Source: Ramicandelaber brevisporus (Eukaryota; Kickxellomycota; Ramicandelaberales; Ramicandelaberaceae). Taken from it: a stretch of 19,325 nt of DNA. Every line of letters begins with the position of its first letter. Within the stretch, counting starts at the first letter, position 1. This document shows positions 1-7,580 of this stretch, one piece after another. The position numbers were made by a program, and so were the translations under genes. Location of the stretch: assembly GCA_025201865.1 (NCBI GenBank), contig MU602830.1, forward strand, positions 15,443 through 34,767, read 5' to 3'. The notes under the pieces are model-generated. The model did no database searches and was not told where the DNA came from. It was given only the letters and a program-made list of their open reading frames with translations.

Positions 1-136
1 TTACTTATACTAATTACTTGTTAAAAACTATGGACGTATTTTTTTTTAAAAAGTTATAGAATGAAAAGAAAAAGGAAGTGAATGAAGAAAAAGCGTTCTA
101 AATAGGATCTCAGAAATGGAAAAAAGGGATGCTGAT

Positions 137-3100
137 TTAAGCCACTTCGTCATCATCACCATCATTGCTACCTGTACGAACACCAGCAATTGACAATTGG
201 GGAGCGCCGTTGTTTCCAATTTGCGGCGGCTGGGCAGTTGGCGACTGCGAGGAGTTAATCCTCTCAGCGAGCTCCTTTTCGCGCATTTGAGTAAAGACAT
301 CAGTTTCGCCACCCCACTGCTGCTTGAGTTGGATGAGGAAGTCGCGAACGTGGTGACGGAACTGCTCAATCGAGTCTTTGAACTCAAACAGGCCGCGCAC
401 AAACACCTCAACGTGCTTCGGATGGGCATCGGTAAATGCATTCTTGAGAGTGCCAAACAGATAGTACTCGATAAAGGTGCGGTTCGACTTGGGACCAAAA
501 GTGACCAATTCTGGAAGAGTGGTGGGGATGTTGAACGTCTGCGCTTCGCCAGACTGGACGAGAGCCTGCAAGTCATAGAGCGGGATGGTGATGAGACCAG
601 AGGTGATGAAATGAACCAAACGAGATAGGATGAGGCACTGCTGGCGGAAACCACCGGCGTGCTCTCCATCAGTCAGCACCTTGACAACCGAAGTCAGAAT
701 CGTCATGTAGTGGTGCTTAAAGAAGCTCTGAGAAATCTCGGGCTCAGTAGTGCCAATGGCCATTCCGTTGATTAGATCCAGCATCGACTGCAAGGCAGGC
801 TCAATAATGTTATTTTGATGGTGGCCAAAACCAAATGCAATTGCACGAATAAACTGATCCATGTCATTTGGAGGGAACTTGGTGAGTGCTCCAAAGCAAT
901 GCTGAACCATATCTCCAATCAGCTTGTAGAACAATTCTCGATGCTGAGGATAGTCAATCTCATTTTGTCCAATCATAATAAGAGTCGGCCCAAACACAAC
1001 TGAGAGAATGCTTGGAATGGTTTCTGTGAGAAGAGGACCCATCTTTTGCATAATGGCAGATGTGGCAACCAGTACCTGCTCGGATCGCATGTCAGCGTGA
1101 GATTCCGCATAGTCAACCAGCATGACCTGGAAGAACGGAATCACCACCTGCACATTAACAGCTGGCAAATCAGTGGCTGTAAGGATAAATTTATGGACCA
1201 GGTCGATAATCTGGTTCTTAATGGCCAAAACAGCTCTGACTGCGGGCATCTTGGGAGCAATATCGCCATGAACACTGTAGGCTTGCTTGGCATTAGTCGT
1301 GCAACATCTGTACAGTCCCATCAAATCATTAAACAATCCGCCCAGTTGGAAATAATAAGCTTGGCCGGATCTCTCGCATGCAGCTGTATTGATTTTGAGC
1401 AACTTTTGCAAATCTTGAGCCAAACCTTGGTTATTAATCAAGTCATTGTTAAGAGAGTTGAGCTGTCTCATGCTATCCAGCAGCTTAGTATTGTGGGGAG
1501 TCATCAGCTGCTGCATTAACTGGGGACGTGCGTTCTCATTTTGGAAGTTGCCAATCAAATTACCAAGAGAGGAAATAAACATGCACAAACTCTTGTGATC
1601 CAAGTCAGAGGTGATGGAATTGATACGGATGATAATCTCCTCAATAAAAGTGTGATCCTCTTCGGGCTGCTGAGTGCAGAACTTGGCCTTGCACTTTGAA
1701 GAAATAGTCTCAAATGTTTCGCAAGCCATTTCCTTCACACCTTCGTGCTCCTCATGCATAAACTCAAACAGCTTGTTTGCGACAGTTTTGAGGAACTTCC
1801 AGTGCGACTTGAGGAAGCGTGGATATTGACCAACCACATACATTATATTGGTAGCCACTATAGCCTTATTGGCCTTGCCTCTGATTCGCTCACACAAATG
1901 CAGCAAGTCCTTGATGACAACCACAAGGAACTTCTTTTCAACCTCGGGCTCAAATGTGCCTGTAATGGCTCCAATAGACCAGCAGAGCTTATTTAGTTTG
2001 GCATGAGTATAACTGCGCTGAGAGACCTGTTCAGTCAGCTGTTCGCCCATAATGCGCTCCATATCGCCTTGGTCAATGATAGTCAAGTTGATCAACGAAT
2101 CCTTAATGTACTTGTACTGAGCAGTGTTTACAGTGTTTGTAGCCTGAATGCGTACAACCTCTCCATTCTCGTCTTCATCAACAATGACTTCCTTTGGTCG
2201 AACCATGCAATCAATCATGCACACTCTCAATCCACTCATGATGTCTGCATACACTCGACGACGTCCAGCGCCAGGCCCACTGTTTGGATCGCTGCCAGTG
2301 GCTGTAGAAGTCAGGCCAGAGCTGAATGCAAAAAGAGAGTCTGAAAGCGAGGCTCCGCCGCCAGAGCCAGCAGCGGCCATAGCGCGGGCAGTGCGCAGAT
2401 CCTTGGCCAAATCGCTAGTCATGGCAACCCAGTAATCCAAGCAAATGGCAAAGATATCCTGAGAGTTGATTCTGGTAAAGTTAAGCAGATAGGTGTGGGC
2501 ACCCACCATGTACGTGGGAGACAGCTGATCTTCCAGAGTATGAATGTGAACAGTCAATATATTGGTTAGGAAAATAGCCACATCATGGATAAACTGCTGA
2601 TCAGAGGGATTGCTAGTCTCATACATGCTGCTGAAATCAAATGTAGGCTCAACCACTCCTGCGATGCCTTCGAGTGTCAGTGCAAAGAGCACGGGGGCCT
2701 TTAGGGCACCCTCGGCAGAGTTGGTTAGTGCCGCAATGTCTGTCAAGCACTTCAGGGCTTGGTTGCGATGAGATGGATTAGTTAAGAATCTCTTTGCCAT
2801 TTGCTCAACCAGAGTGGTATTGAAAATAAACGCCAATGGAACCCATGAAATGTAGCGCTGCAGAGTGGTGATGGTTAAGTTGATGATGGTAGTGTCAACC
2901 ACTCTTTCCAGCACCTCAATGAACAATGTAAATATCTCTGCAAACTCTTTACACAGCTGCTCTTTTAATGCATTGGCCTTGGTTTGCGTCATGGTCTCTG
3001 ATCCAAATTCAAACACATCCTCTGACAGCATTTTTAATATTGTAATGTTATTTCCACAAATCTCTAGGCTACCATGACACGATCTGATTAATTCTGGAAT

Positions 3101-3511
3101 GAAATCCGGCCAGTTGTGCGGCCATTCCTCTTTAACCAGTGCTACGAGCGATACATTCAACTTGTTGATTAAGCTGCCATCATCTTTGCGCTTGGGTCCA
3201 CTAGTGCTGCGCTGAAATATACTGGTCAGCAAGAAGTTCTTTATTCCATCGCGATCGCTGGTGTGCAATACGCGCCATCTCTTCTTGATGGTGTCTTCTA
3301 TAATCTGAACGGCCAAATAGCGAGATGCAGTTAGTTTGCTGTTCATGTAGATTTGCTCAGTGCGCGTCCACGCCAGCTCATGCTCCTTGAAGGCGGTCAC
3401 CACGCGGTCAGCTGCCTGGCGCTCCGCTCCAATAGAGGTGTAGGCTACATTGACCACACGGTCAAACAGCTCCAAGTCGAGCGGTTGATTAAAGTCAAGA
3501 ATGGCTTCCAT
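137..3511 (-). CDS. XPO1: Exportin-1 (CRM1), Ran-dependent nuclear export receptor
   Basis: Complete single-exon CDS of 1,124 aa, close to the roughly 1,070-1,085 aa usual for the family. In other eukaryotes exportin-1 binds Ran-GTP and leucine-rich export signals and carries proteins and RNPs out of the nucleus. Visible features are the N-terminal start MEAILDFNQPLD, an importin-beta N-terminal-like helical segment near residues 30-110 (NSKLTASRYLAVQIIEDTIK), and the very conserved central block around residues 505-600 (LNKLCWSIGAITG, NIMYVVGQYPRFLKSHWKFL, ANKLFEFMHEEHEG). The C-terminal HEAT-type region holds NRTFIEYYLFGTLKNAF. An in-frame TGA lies 9 nt upstream of the ATG, which fixes the start; the stop is TAA. 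Two departures from the usual protein are a Gly/Ser/Ala-rich insert at about residues 375-417 and an acidic tail ending DGDDDEVA. Cys510 sits in the LCW motif that leptomycin B attacks in sensitive species. Family identification is very secure. Confidence 0.98.
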   Translation of the reverse strand: MEAILDFNQPLDLELFDRVVNVAYTSIGAERQAADRVVTAFKEHELAWTRTEQIYMNSKLTASRYLAVQIIEDTIKKRWRVLHTSDRDGIKNFLLTSIFQRSTSGPKRKDDGSLINKLNVSLVALVKEEWPHNWPDFIPELIRSCHGSLEICGNNITILKMLSEDVFEFGSETMTQTKANALKEQLCKEFAEIFTLFIEVLERVVDTTIINLTITTLQRYISWVPLAFIFNTTLVEQMAKRFLTNPSHRNQALKCLTDIAALTNSAEGALKAPVLFALTLEGIAGVVEPTFDFSSMYETSNPSDQQFIHDVAIFLTNILTVHIHTLEDQLSPTYMVGAHTYLLNFTRINSQDIFAICLDYWVAMTSDLAKDLRTARAMAAAGSGGGASLSDSLFAFSSGLTSTATGSDPNSGPGAGRRRVYADIMSGLRVCMIDCMVRPKEVIVDEDENGEVVRIQATNTVNTAQYKYIKDSLINLTIIDQGDMERIMGEQLTEQVSQRSYTHAKLNKLCWSIGAITGTFEPEVEKKFLVVVIKDLLHLCERIRGKANKAIVATNIMYVVGQYPRFLKSHWKFLKTVANKLFEFMHEEHEGVKEMACETFETISSKCKAKFCTQQPEEDHTFIEEIIIRINSITSDLDHKSLCMFISSLGNLIGNFQNENARPQLMQQLMTPHNTKLLDSMRQLNSLNNDLINNQGLAQDLQKLLKINTAACERSGQAYYFQLGGLFNDLMGLYRCCTTNAKQAYSVHGDIAPKMPAVRAVLAIKNQIIDLVHKFILTATDLPAVNVQVVIPFFQVMLVDYAESHADMRSEQVLVATSAIMQKMGPLLTETIPSILSVVFGPTLIMIGQNEIDYPQHRELFYKLIGDMVQHCFGALTKFPPNDMDQFIRAIAFGFGHHQNNIIEPALQSMLDLINGMAIGTTEPEISQSFFKHHYMTILTSVVKVLTDGEHAGGFRQQCLILSRLVHFITSGLITIPLYDLQALVQSGEAQTFNIPTTLPELVTFGPKSNRTFIEYYLFGTLKNAFTDAHPKHVEVFVRGLFEFKDSIEQFRHHVRDFLIQLKQQWGGETDVFTQMREKELAERINSSQSPTAQPPQIGNNGAPQLSIAGVRTGSNDGDDDEVA

Positions 3512-3568
3512 CTGGCCTCACAAATAAAAGCAGTGTACAAGGACTGCGGTTTAATACCTTAGTATGAA

Positions 3569-3660
3569 TGGAGAGAGAGAAAGAGAGATGGAAAGAGAGA
3601 AAGAGAGAGGTTGTGAATGAGAGAGGTGTGTGAGTGTGTGTGAAGGTGTGAGTGTGTCTG
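3569..3660. repeat. GA-rich then GT-rich microsatellite
   Basis: A purine GA/GAAA tract (about 3569-3610) is followed by a GT-rich tract (about 3624-3660). It lies 58-150 nt upstream of the XPO1 ATG, so it reads as CT/CA-rich on the XPO1 sense strand, probably in its core promoter or 5' UTR. Confidence 0.85.
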
Positions 3661-3724
3661 TCGTTAAACACTTTGATCAGAAACACAAGTCGTCTAGCAA
3701 GATGTAAACGCGTGTCTCTATTCT

Positions 3725-3836
3725 CTGTTTGTTGTTGCTGTTGCTGCTATTGTTGTTATTGTTGTTATTGCTGTTGTAGCTGATGTTGTTGTTATTGCTA
3801 CTACTGCTGCTGTTGCTGCTGTTGCTGCTTTTATGT
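3725..3836. repeat. Degenerate GTT/GCT trinucleotide repeat
   Basis: About 110 bp of interspersed GTT, GCT, ATT and ACT triplets. On the XPO1 sense strand these read as CAA/CAG/AAT-type triplets. It has triplet periodicity but no conserved protein content; low-complexity Asn/Ser or Ala/Thr reading frames here are considered spurious. Confidence 0.85.
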
Positions 3837-4557
3837 TGAGTGAGCACTGAAGGGTACACAAAGTGCTTTTAATTAGAAGGTATAAGTGTTCTTCTCTACA
3901 GGATGAACGAGCAGACAGAAGGACAGACAAAAAAAAAGCTGATGAAGATGCTGATGAGTCCTCGGTCTATTTATTTTTGAGGTTAAAAAAAATAACACCA
4001 ACAGCCAAGAGTAGCCTTGTGCGTGCGAGGTGAACGAAACCTGTCCCCCCTCCTTCTCTCGCCTTTCCCCTCCCCCCCACACATTAATTTGATTTGAAAT
4101 TTAACAGCAACAAAGGTAAAACCAGCAAAAAAAAAAGATTCGAGAAGATTCTTCGATTCTGCAACATCGATCCGCATTGTCTGCAAGATGTCATTTTAGT
4201 GTAAACAATGTCGATGTTGTAAACCAGCATGCACGGTGCCGCATATGCCGCTGAAGAGATAGAGAGATAGTGTATACACACATACATACACACATACATG
4301 TCACATGCAACGTCATATTCAGATGCAGTTGGACGGCTTCGCGGCTGTAAGGCTGGATGTTCAAACCCAACCTCCAAAAAAAAAAAATCCCAACGTCCGC
4401 GGAGCCAACCGGATTTGCAGGGCTAACAAGAAAAAAAGCCATTAAAAACAGCCGCTTTACCGCTGTTCGTCCGTCTGTCTGTTCGGTTGCTTGCTTGCTT
4501 CTGTTACTGCCATTCCTCTTGCATCTTCTCTACAACAGCAGCAGCTCACAGCAAAAG

Positions 4558-4578
4558 CAACAACAACAACAACAGCAA
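4558..4578 (+). repeat. CAA-rich leader just upstream of the PRELI start codon
   Basis: A (CAA)n run with CAG/AAA interruptions ends about 35 nt before the ATG at 4612. It is probably in the 5' UTR; read in frame it would encode polyQ in a possible N-terminal extension. Confidence 0.7.
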
Positions 4579-4611
4579 AAGCATCTTTCAGCAACAAAAA
4601 AAAGAAGTACT

Positions 4612-5235
4612 ATGCGATTCTTCGAAGCTACTCATGAATACCCACACAGCTGGGCAACAGTGACACTGGCACATTGGTGCAAGTACCCTAACGACCGCAC
4701 ACCTCATGTCCTCAACGTCGACGTTATCAACAGAGAGATTGATCCAGAGACTGGCATCTTGCGAACGGAGCGCTTGATCATGTGCAAACAGGCTGCGCCG
4801 TGGATAGTCTGCAAGATCCTCGGCGGCGAGGACAAGTCGTATGTGCTGGAGTACTCTGAGGTCGACCCTAAGAACCGCACACTGGTGGCCAGAACAACCA
4901 ACTTGACTTTTAGCGACCTCATGAATGTTGGAGAGACCATCGAATACAAGGACATTTCATTTGCATCCCAGCAACAGCAACAGCAACAAAAGCAGAATCT
5001 GGCAAAGACAGCAAAGACAGTAAGGCAACAACAAATGGCACTGGCAGCAACTGCACCAAGGACGCTGTTTACTCAAAATGCACAGATCACAGCCTTTGGC
5101 GCAATCTCTCGCTTCTCCAATCTTATTGAGGATTTCTGCGTCACCAGATTCCGCGACAATGCAGCCATCGGTAAGCTGGGTCTCGAGCAGGTGATTGAGC
5201 GCATCACAGCTGCTCGCCAGACTGCAAACCTGTGA
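4612..5235 (+). CDS. UPS2: PRELI/MSF1-family phospholipid transfer protein, Ups2/PRELID3 type
   Basis: 207 aa, the usual size for this family. PRELI/Ups proteins pair with Mdm35 (TRIAP1) in the mitochondrial intermembrane space and shuttle lipid between membranes; the Ups2/PRELID3 branch carries phosphatidylserine. The PRELI/MSF1 domain fills residues 1-200. MRFFEATHEYPHSWATVTLA and KYPNDRTPHVLNVDVINREI match the family start, and the late block LFTQNAQITAFGAISRFSN resembles the PRELID3 block more than Ups1/PRELID1. The start at 4612 gives the family's canonical N-terminus. The frame stays open upstream to an ATG at 4357, which would add 85 residues. Oddity: a polyQ run (residues 120-126) plus a further Q/K-rich stretch to about 141 sits in a loop of the domain. 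The assignment to Ups2 rather than Ups3 is by resemblance only. Confidence 0.9.
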   Translation: MRFFEATHEYPHSWATVTLAHWCKYPNDRTPHVLNVDVINREIDPETGILRTERLIMCKQAAPWIVCKILGGEDKSYVLEYSEVDPKNRTLVARTTNLTFSDLMNVGETIEYKDISFASQQQQQQQKQNLAKTAKTVRQQQMALAATAPRTLFTQNAQITAFGAISRFSNLIEDFCVTRFRDNAAIGKLGLEQVIERITAARQTANL

Positions 5236-5296
5236 GCAATTCTTCCAGTAGCTCGATGAAAAATAAGAGGAAGAAGAAGAAACGGCACCAAGAACG

Positions 5297-5332
<36 letters not shown>

Positions 5333-5703
5333 CTACACCTGCGAATTGGACACTTTGACACATATATTCATCACATCATTCAACTACCATTTAAAAAACA
5401 TCACAGCCAGAATCAAAATCAGAGCCAGATTCAGAGCCAGAATCACCAGCAAGGCATCTTTAGCTAGTAAACCTGTCTTCACTACCCCTTCTTCTTAAAT
5501 GATGATCACATACACACCTTTTAGACCATGTTATTTTGAATCAATCATCCATGTCACAATCACAATTCTGAAAAGGCATATATACGACTTGCTTCATGCT
5601 TCCTGTTTCTTGCAAGCTGTCTTTTTGGAATATTTTTTTGAAGGCAACTTTTTTGCACACAAAAAAACACACACAAAAACGAGCAGATCCAGATCGCGCG
5701 GAC
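5236..5703 (+). other. Intergenic region, 3' UTR of the PRELI gene and promoter of uL3m
   Basis: 468 bp without a supportable gene. It contains a pure (CAA)11 tract at 5298-5330, an imperfect AGAGCCAGAWTC-like repeat at about 5406-5445, and a TATATA sequence at 5579-5584, about 120 nt upstream of the uL3m ATG, that could be a TATA element. The A/C-rich stretch at about 5655-5680 is probably uL3m leader. Confidence 0.55.
5298..5330 (+). repeat. (CAA)11 microsatellite
   Basis: Eleven uninterrupted CAA units lying 63 nt past the stop codon of the PRELI gene, most likely in its 3' UTR. Confidence 0.95.
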
Positions 5704-6798
5704 ATGCTCTCGAGCCTTTCTAGAACCAGCAGCCTGAGCAGCCGGGTAGCGGTGGCAACGACCGCCCTGGCCAGATCAACACCGGCATCCTTGCAGCTTG
5801 TATCTTCCCAATTCTTCAGATCTGCCTCGACTTCCGCAACATCTACCTCGACTTCCGCAACATCTACCTCGCCAGCAGCAAAGAAGGCCGAAGTCAGCAG
5901 CTCTGCACCAGCGTTTGTCCAGAAGCGGGACCCGTCAGAACAGCGTGTCGAGTTTAAGAAGCAGCTGAAGGAGCAGCAATTGCCACAATGGACCCCAGAG
6001 TCTGTTCGCACCGGCGTCATTGCCATCAAGAAGGGAATGACATCGATGTTTGACGAGTGGGGCGTGCACATCCCAGTCACAATTCTCCAGCTGCAGCATG
6101 TCCAGGTTGTTCAGGTCATTAACCCACCAGCACCCGGTCACAGCTACCGCCTGCAGGTTGGTGCCGAAAACTGCACCGATGGCAAAGTCACAAAGCCGCT
6201 GGTGGGACACTTCAAGGCACACGGCGTTCGTAACAAGCGCATTGTCGCCGAGTTCCCGGTGACTCCAGATGCACTTTTGCCGCCAGGTACTCCTCTGAAT
6301 GCCAATCACTTTATCCCCGGTCAGCTCGTTGATGTCCAGGCTCCATCGACCGGTAAGGGTTTCCAGGGTGTCATGAAACGCTGGGGCTTTGCCGGTGGCA
6401 ATGCATCGCACGGTGCTTCACTCTCCCACCGCTCTGCCGGTTCCACTGGCGCAAGCACTAATCCAAGCCGTGTGTGGAAGGGCAAGAAGATGGCCGGCCG
6501 CATGGGTGGCGAGAACGTAACCGTCCTCAATCTCAAGGTCATGAAGGTTGACACTGCTCTGCGCTGCATCTGGGTCAAGGGTGCCGTGCCAGGGTATGAT
6601 GGACAGTATATCAAGGTTAGAGATGCCGTCAAGCATTTTGGAAAGCCATTGTTCCCGGAGGATCAGAAGCTGCCTTTCCCAACCGCTCTTGGTCGGAGAA
6701 TGCTTGGCCGTAGCGCTACTGCCGAGGAAGGAAACGTGGCTCGTGAGCGCGTTGCTCGCTCTGGTGGCCGTGACCCACTCGTTCCACCCTCTGATTAA
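5704..6798 (+). CDS. MRPL3: Mitochondrial large-subunit ribosomal protein uL3m
   Basis: 364 aa; component of the mitochondrial 54S/39S large subunit that contacts the peptidyl-transferase region of the rRNA. Residues 1-40 have Arg/Ser/Ala composition with no acidic residue (MLSSLSRTSSLSSRVAVATT), a typical matrix-targeting peptide, with FFRSAS (37-42) as a plausible processing site. A Ser/Thr/Ala linker follows, then the uL3 domain from about residue 103: GVIAIKKGMTSMFDEWG at its start and the signature FQGVMKRWGFAGGNASHG, then HRSAGSTGA, RVWKGKKMAGRMG (220-268). An in-frame ATG at 5596 would add 36 residues containing acidic residues and spoil the targeting peptide, so 5704 is preferred. The stop is TAA. 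The bacterial-type L3 signature and targeting peptide exclude cytosolic uL3. Confidence 0.96.
   Translation: MLSSLSRTSSLSSRVAVATTALARSTPASLQLVSSQFFRSASTSATSTSTSATSTSPAAKKAEVSSSAPAFVQKRDPSEQRVEFKKQLKEQQLPQWTPESVRTGVIAIKKGMTSMFDEWGVHIPVTILQLQHVQVVQVINPPAPGHSYRLQVGAENCTDGKVTKPLVGHFKAHGVRNKRIVAEFPVTPDALLPPGTPLNANHFIPGQLVDVQAPSTGKGFQGVMKRWGFAGGNASHGASLSHRSAGSTGASTNPSRVWKGKKMAGRMGGENVTVLNLKVMKVDTALRCIWVKGAVPGYDGQYIKVRDAVKHFGKPLFPEDQKLPFPTALGRRMLGRSATAEEGNVARERVARSGGRDPLVPPSD
5827..5868 (+). repeat. Perfect 21-bp tandem duplication in the uL3m linker
   Basis: Two exact adjacent copies (5827-5847, 5848-5868), followed by the first three bases of a third. In frame, this repeats the seven-residue unit STSATST between the targeting peptide and the uL3 domain. 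Confidence 0.95.
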
Positions 6799-7580
6799 GT
6801 CAAGCAAACAGCACCATAAATAAGATAACACACGCTCACGCACACACATACGCTCCCTATCATATACTCATTCCATACTTTAAATAGACATTACTGTCAA
6901 ATACATACAACTGTGGCTTTCAATATGACCGTGCTCTTGGTAGTCTTATTTACTCATCAATATGTCACCAAGTCGGTGCAACCGAAGAAGAAGAAGAAGA
7001 AGAAGAAGAAGAAGAAGAAGAAGAAGAAGAAGAAGAAGGAGAAGAAGGAGCTGCATATACACAAAAAGCCTCGTTTTTTTTTGTTACTTGATACCGAGTA
7101 CACCGGAACATGGACGCTCAAACTAGTACTGGACAAGGCAGACAAATGCCGAGCATTGTATCTACTGCTTCCTCCCTCTCCCAGTAATATTGTCCAGATG
7201 CTTCCTCCGACACTTCCTAGAGGAAAAAAATTATTTTCATAAGAGCGCGAAAGGTTTAGGGTTTAATCTCAGCCAGTCCGCTCTGTTCGCACCATTCGCG
7301 GTAGGAAGTCTGGGCCATTGACAACCCTTGTCCACGAACTGGCGGAAGCAACAGCGGAGGCATCTCTGAACAAGTTCGCTCATCTTGCTTCAGCTCGTTC
7401 CTTAATCTAACAGCCGTCTTCCTTCACTTTGCTCCTTGTTTTTGCTTCAACCTTGAATACTTGCCGACTTCCATCACCTCCTTCCATCCCATCCCATCCC
7501 TCCTCCTTTCCTTATTGGACTGAACCTCCCTCCAGCTCATCTTGCATAGCGACAGCGACAGCTGCTCTGCACAGGAGCCA
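6799..7580 (+). other. Intergenic region between uL3m and the HECT ligase gene
   Basis: 782 bp with no convincing gene. It contains a long (GAA)n tract, a T-run at about 7076-7084, a telobox-like TTTAGGGTTTA at 7255-7265, and a pyrimidine-rich stretch at about 7466-7540 that probably forms the core promoter/leader of the HECT gene. The open frame at 6913-7242 is mostly polylysine from the GAA repeat and resembles no known protein. Confidence 0.6.
6984..7038 (+). repeat. (GAA)n microsatellite
   Basis: About 18 uninterrupted GAA units, continuing with interruptions to about 7050. It lies about 190 nt downstream of the uL3m stop. Confidence 0.95.

Larger units (their letters stand above)
3512..4611. 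promoter_or_regulatory. Divergent intergenic/leader region between XPO1 and the PRELI gene
   Basis: About 1.1 kb lies between two divergently transcribed start codons and must hold both promoters and 5' UTRs. I see microsatellites (GA, GT, GTT/GCT), a CA/TA-rich patch at 4272-4300 and a (CAA)n run just before the downstream ATG. No conserved protein, tRNA or clear TATA element is visible. Open frames here encode only Asn/Ser or Gln low-complexity peptides and look like by-products of the repeats. Confidence 0.6.

Noticed and set aside
46-669. 207-codon frame overlapping the XPO1 3' end, and other long antisense frames under XPO1
   Set aside because: They overlap a conserved CDS, have Ser/Leu-rich shadow composition and lack any family resemblance.
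3725-3836. CRISPR-like or structured repeat array
   Set aside because: The triplets are degenerate microsatellite with no regular spacers, and the DNA is eukaryotic.
3677-3930. Asn/Ser- or Ala/Thr-rich minus-strand frames upstream of XPO1
   Set aside because: They are triplet-repeat products in several frames with no conserved sequence.
4321-4380. Possible tRNA, from the T-loop-like GTTCAAACCC at 4359-4368
   Set aside because: No T-stem pairing, acceptor stem or cloverleaf can be formed with the upstream sequence.
5232-5498. 88-codon frame with polyQ after the PRELI gene
   Set aside because: It begins at a GTG overlapping the PRELI stop and consists of repeat and low-complexity sequence.
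6913-7242. 109-codon open frame with a long polylysine run
   Set aside because: It is made by the GAA microsatellite, and the rest resembles no protein; it is most likely 3' UTR/intergenic.
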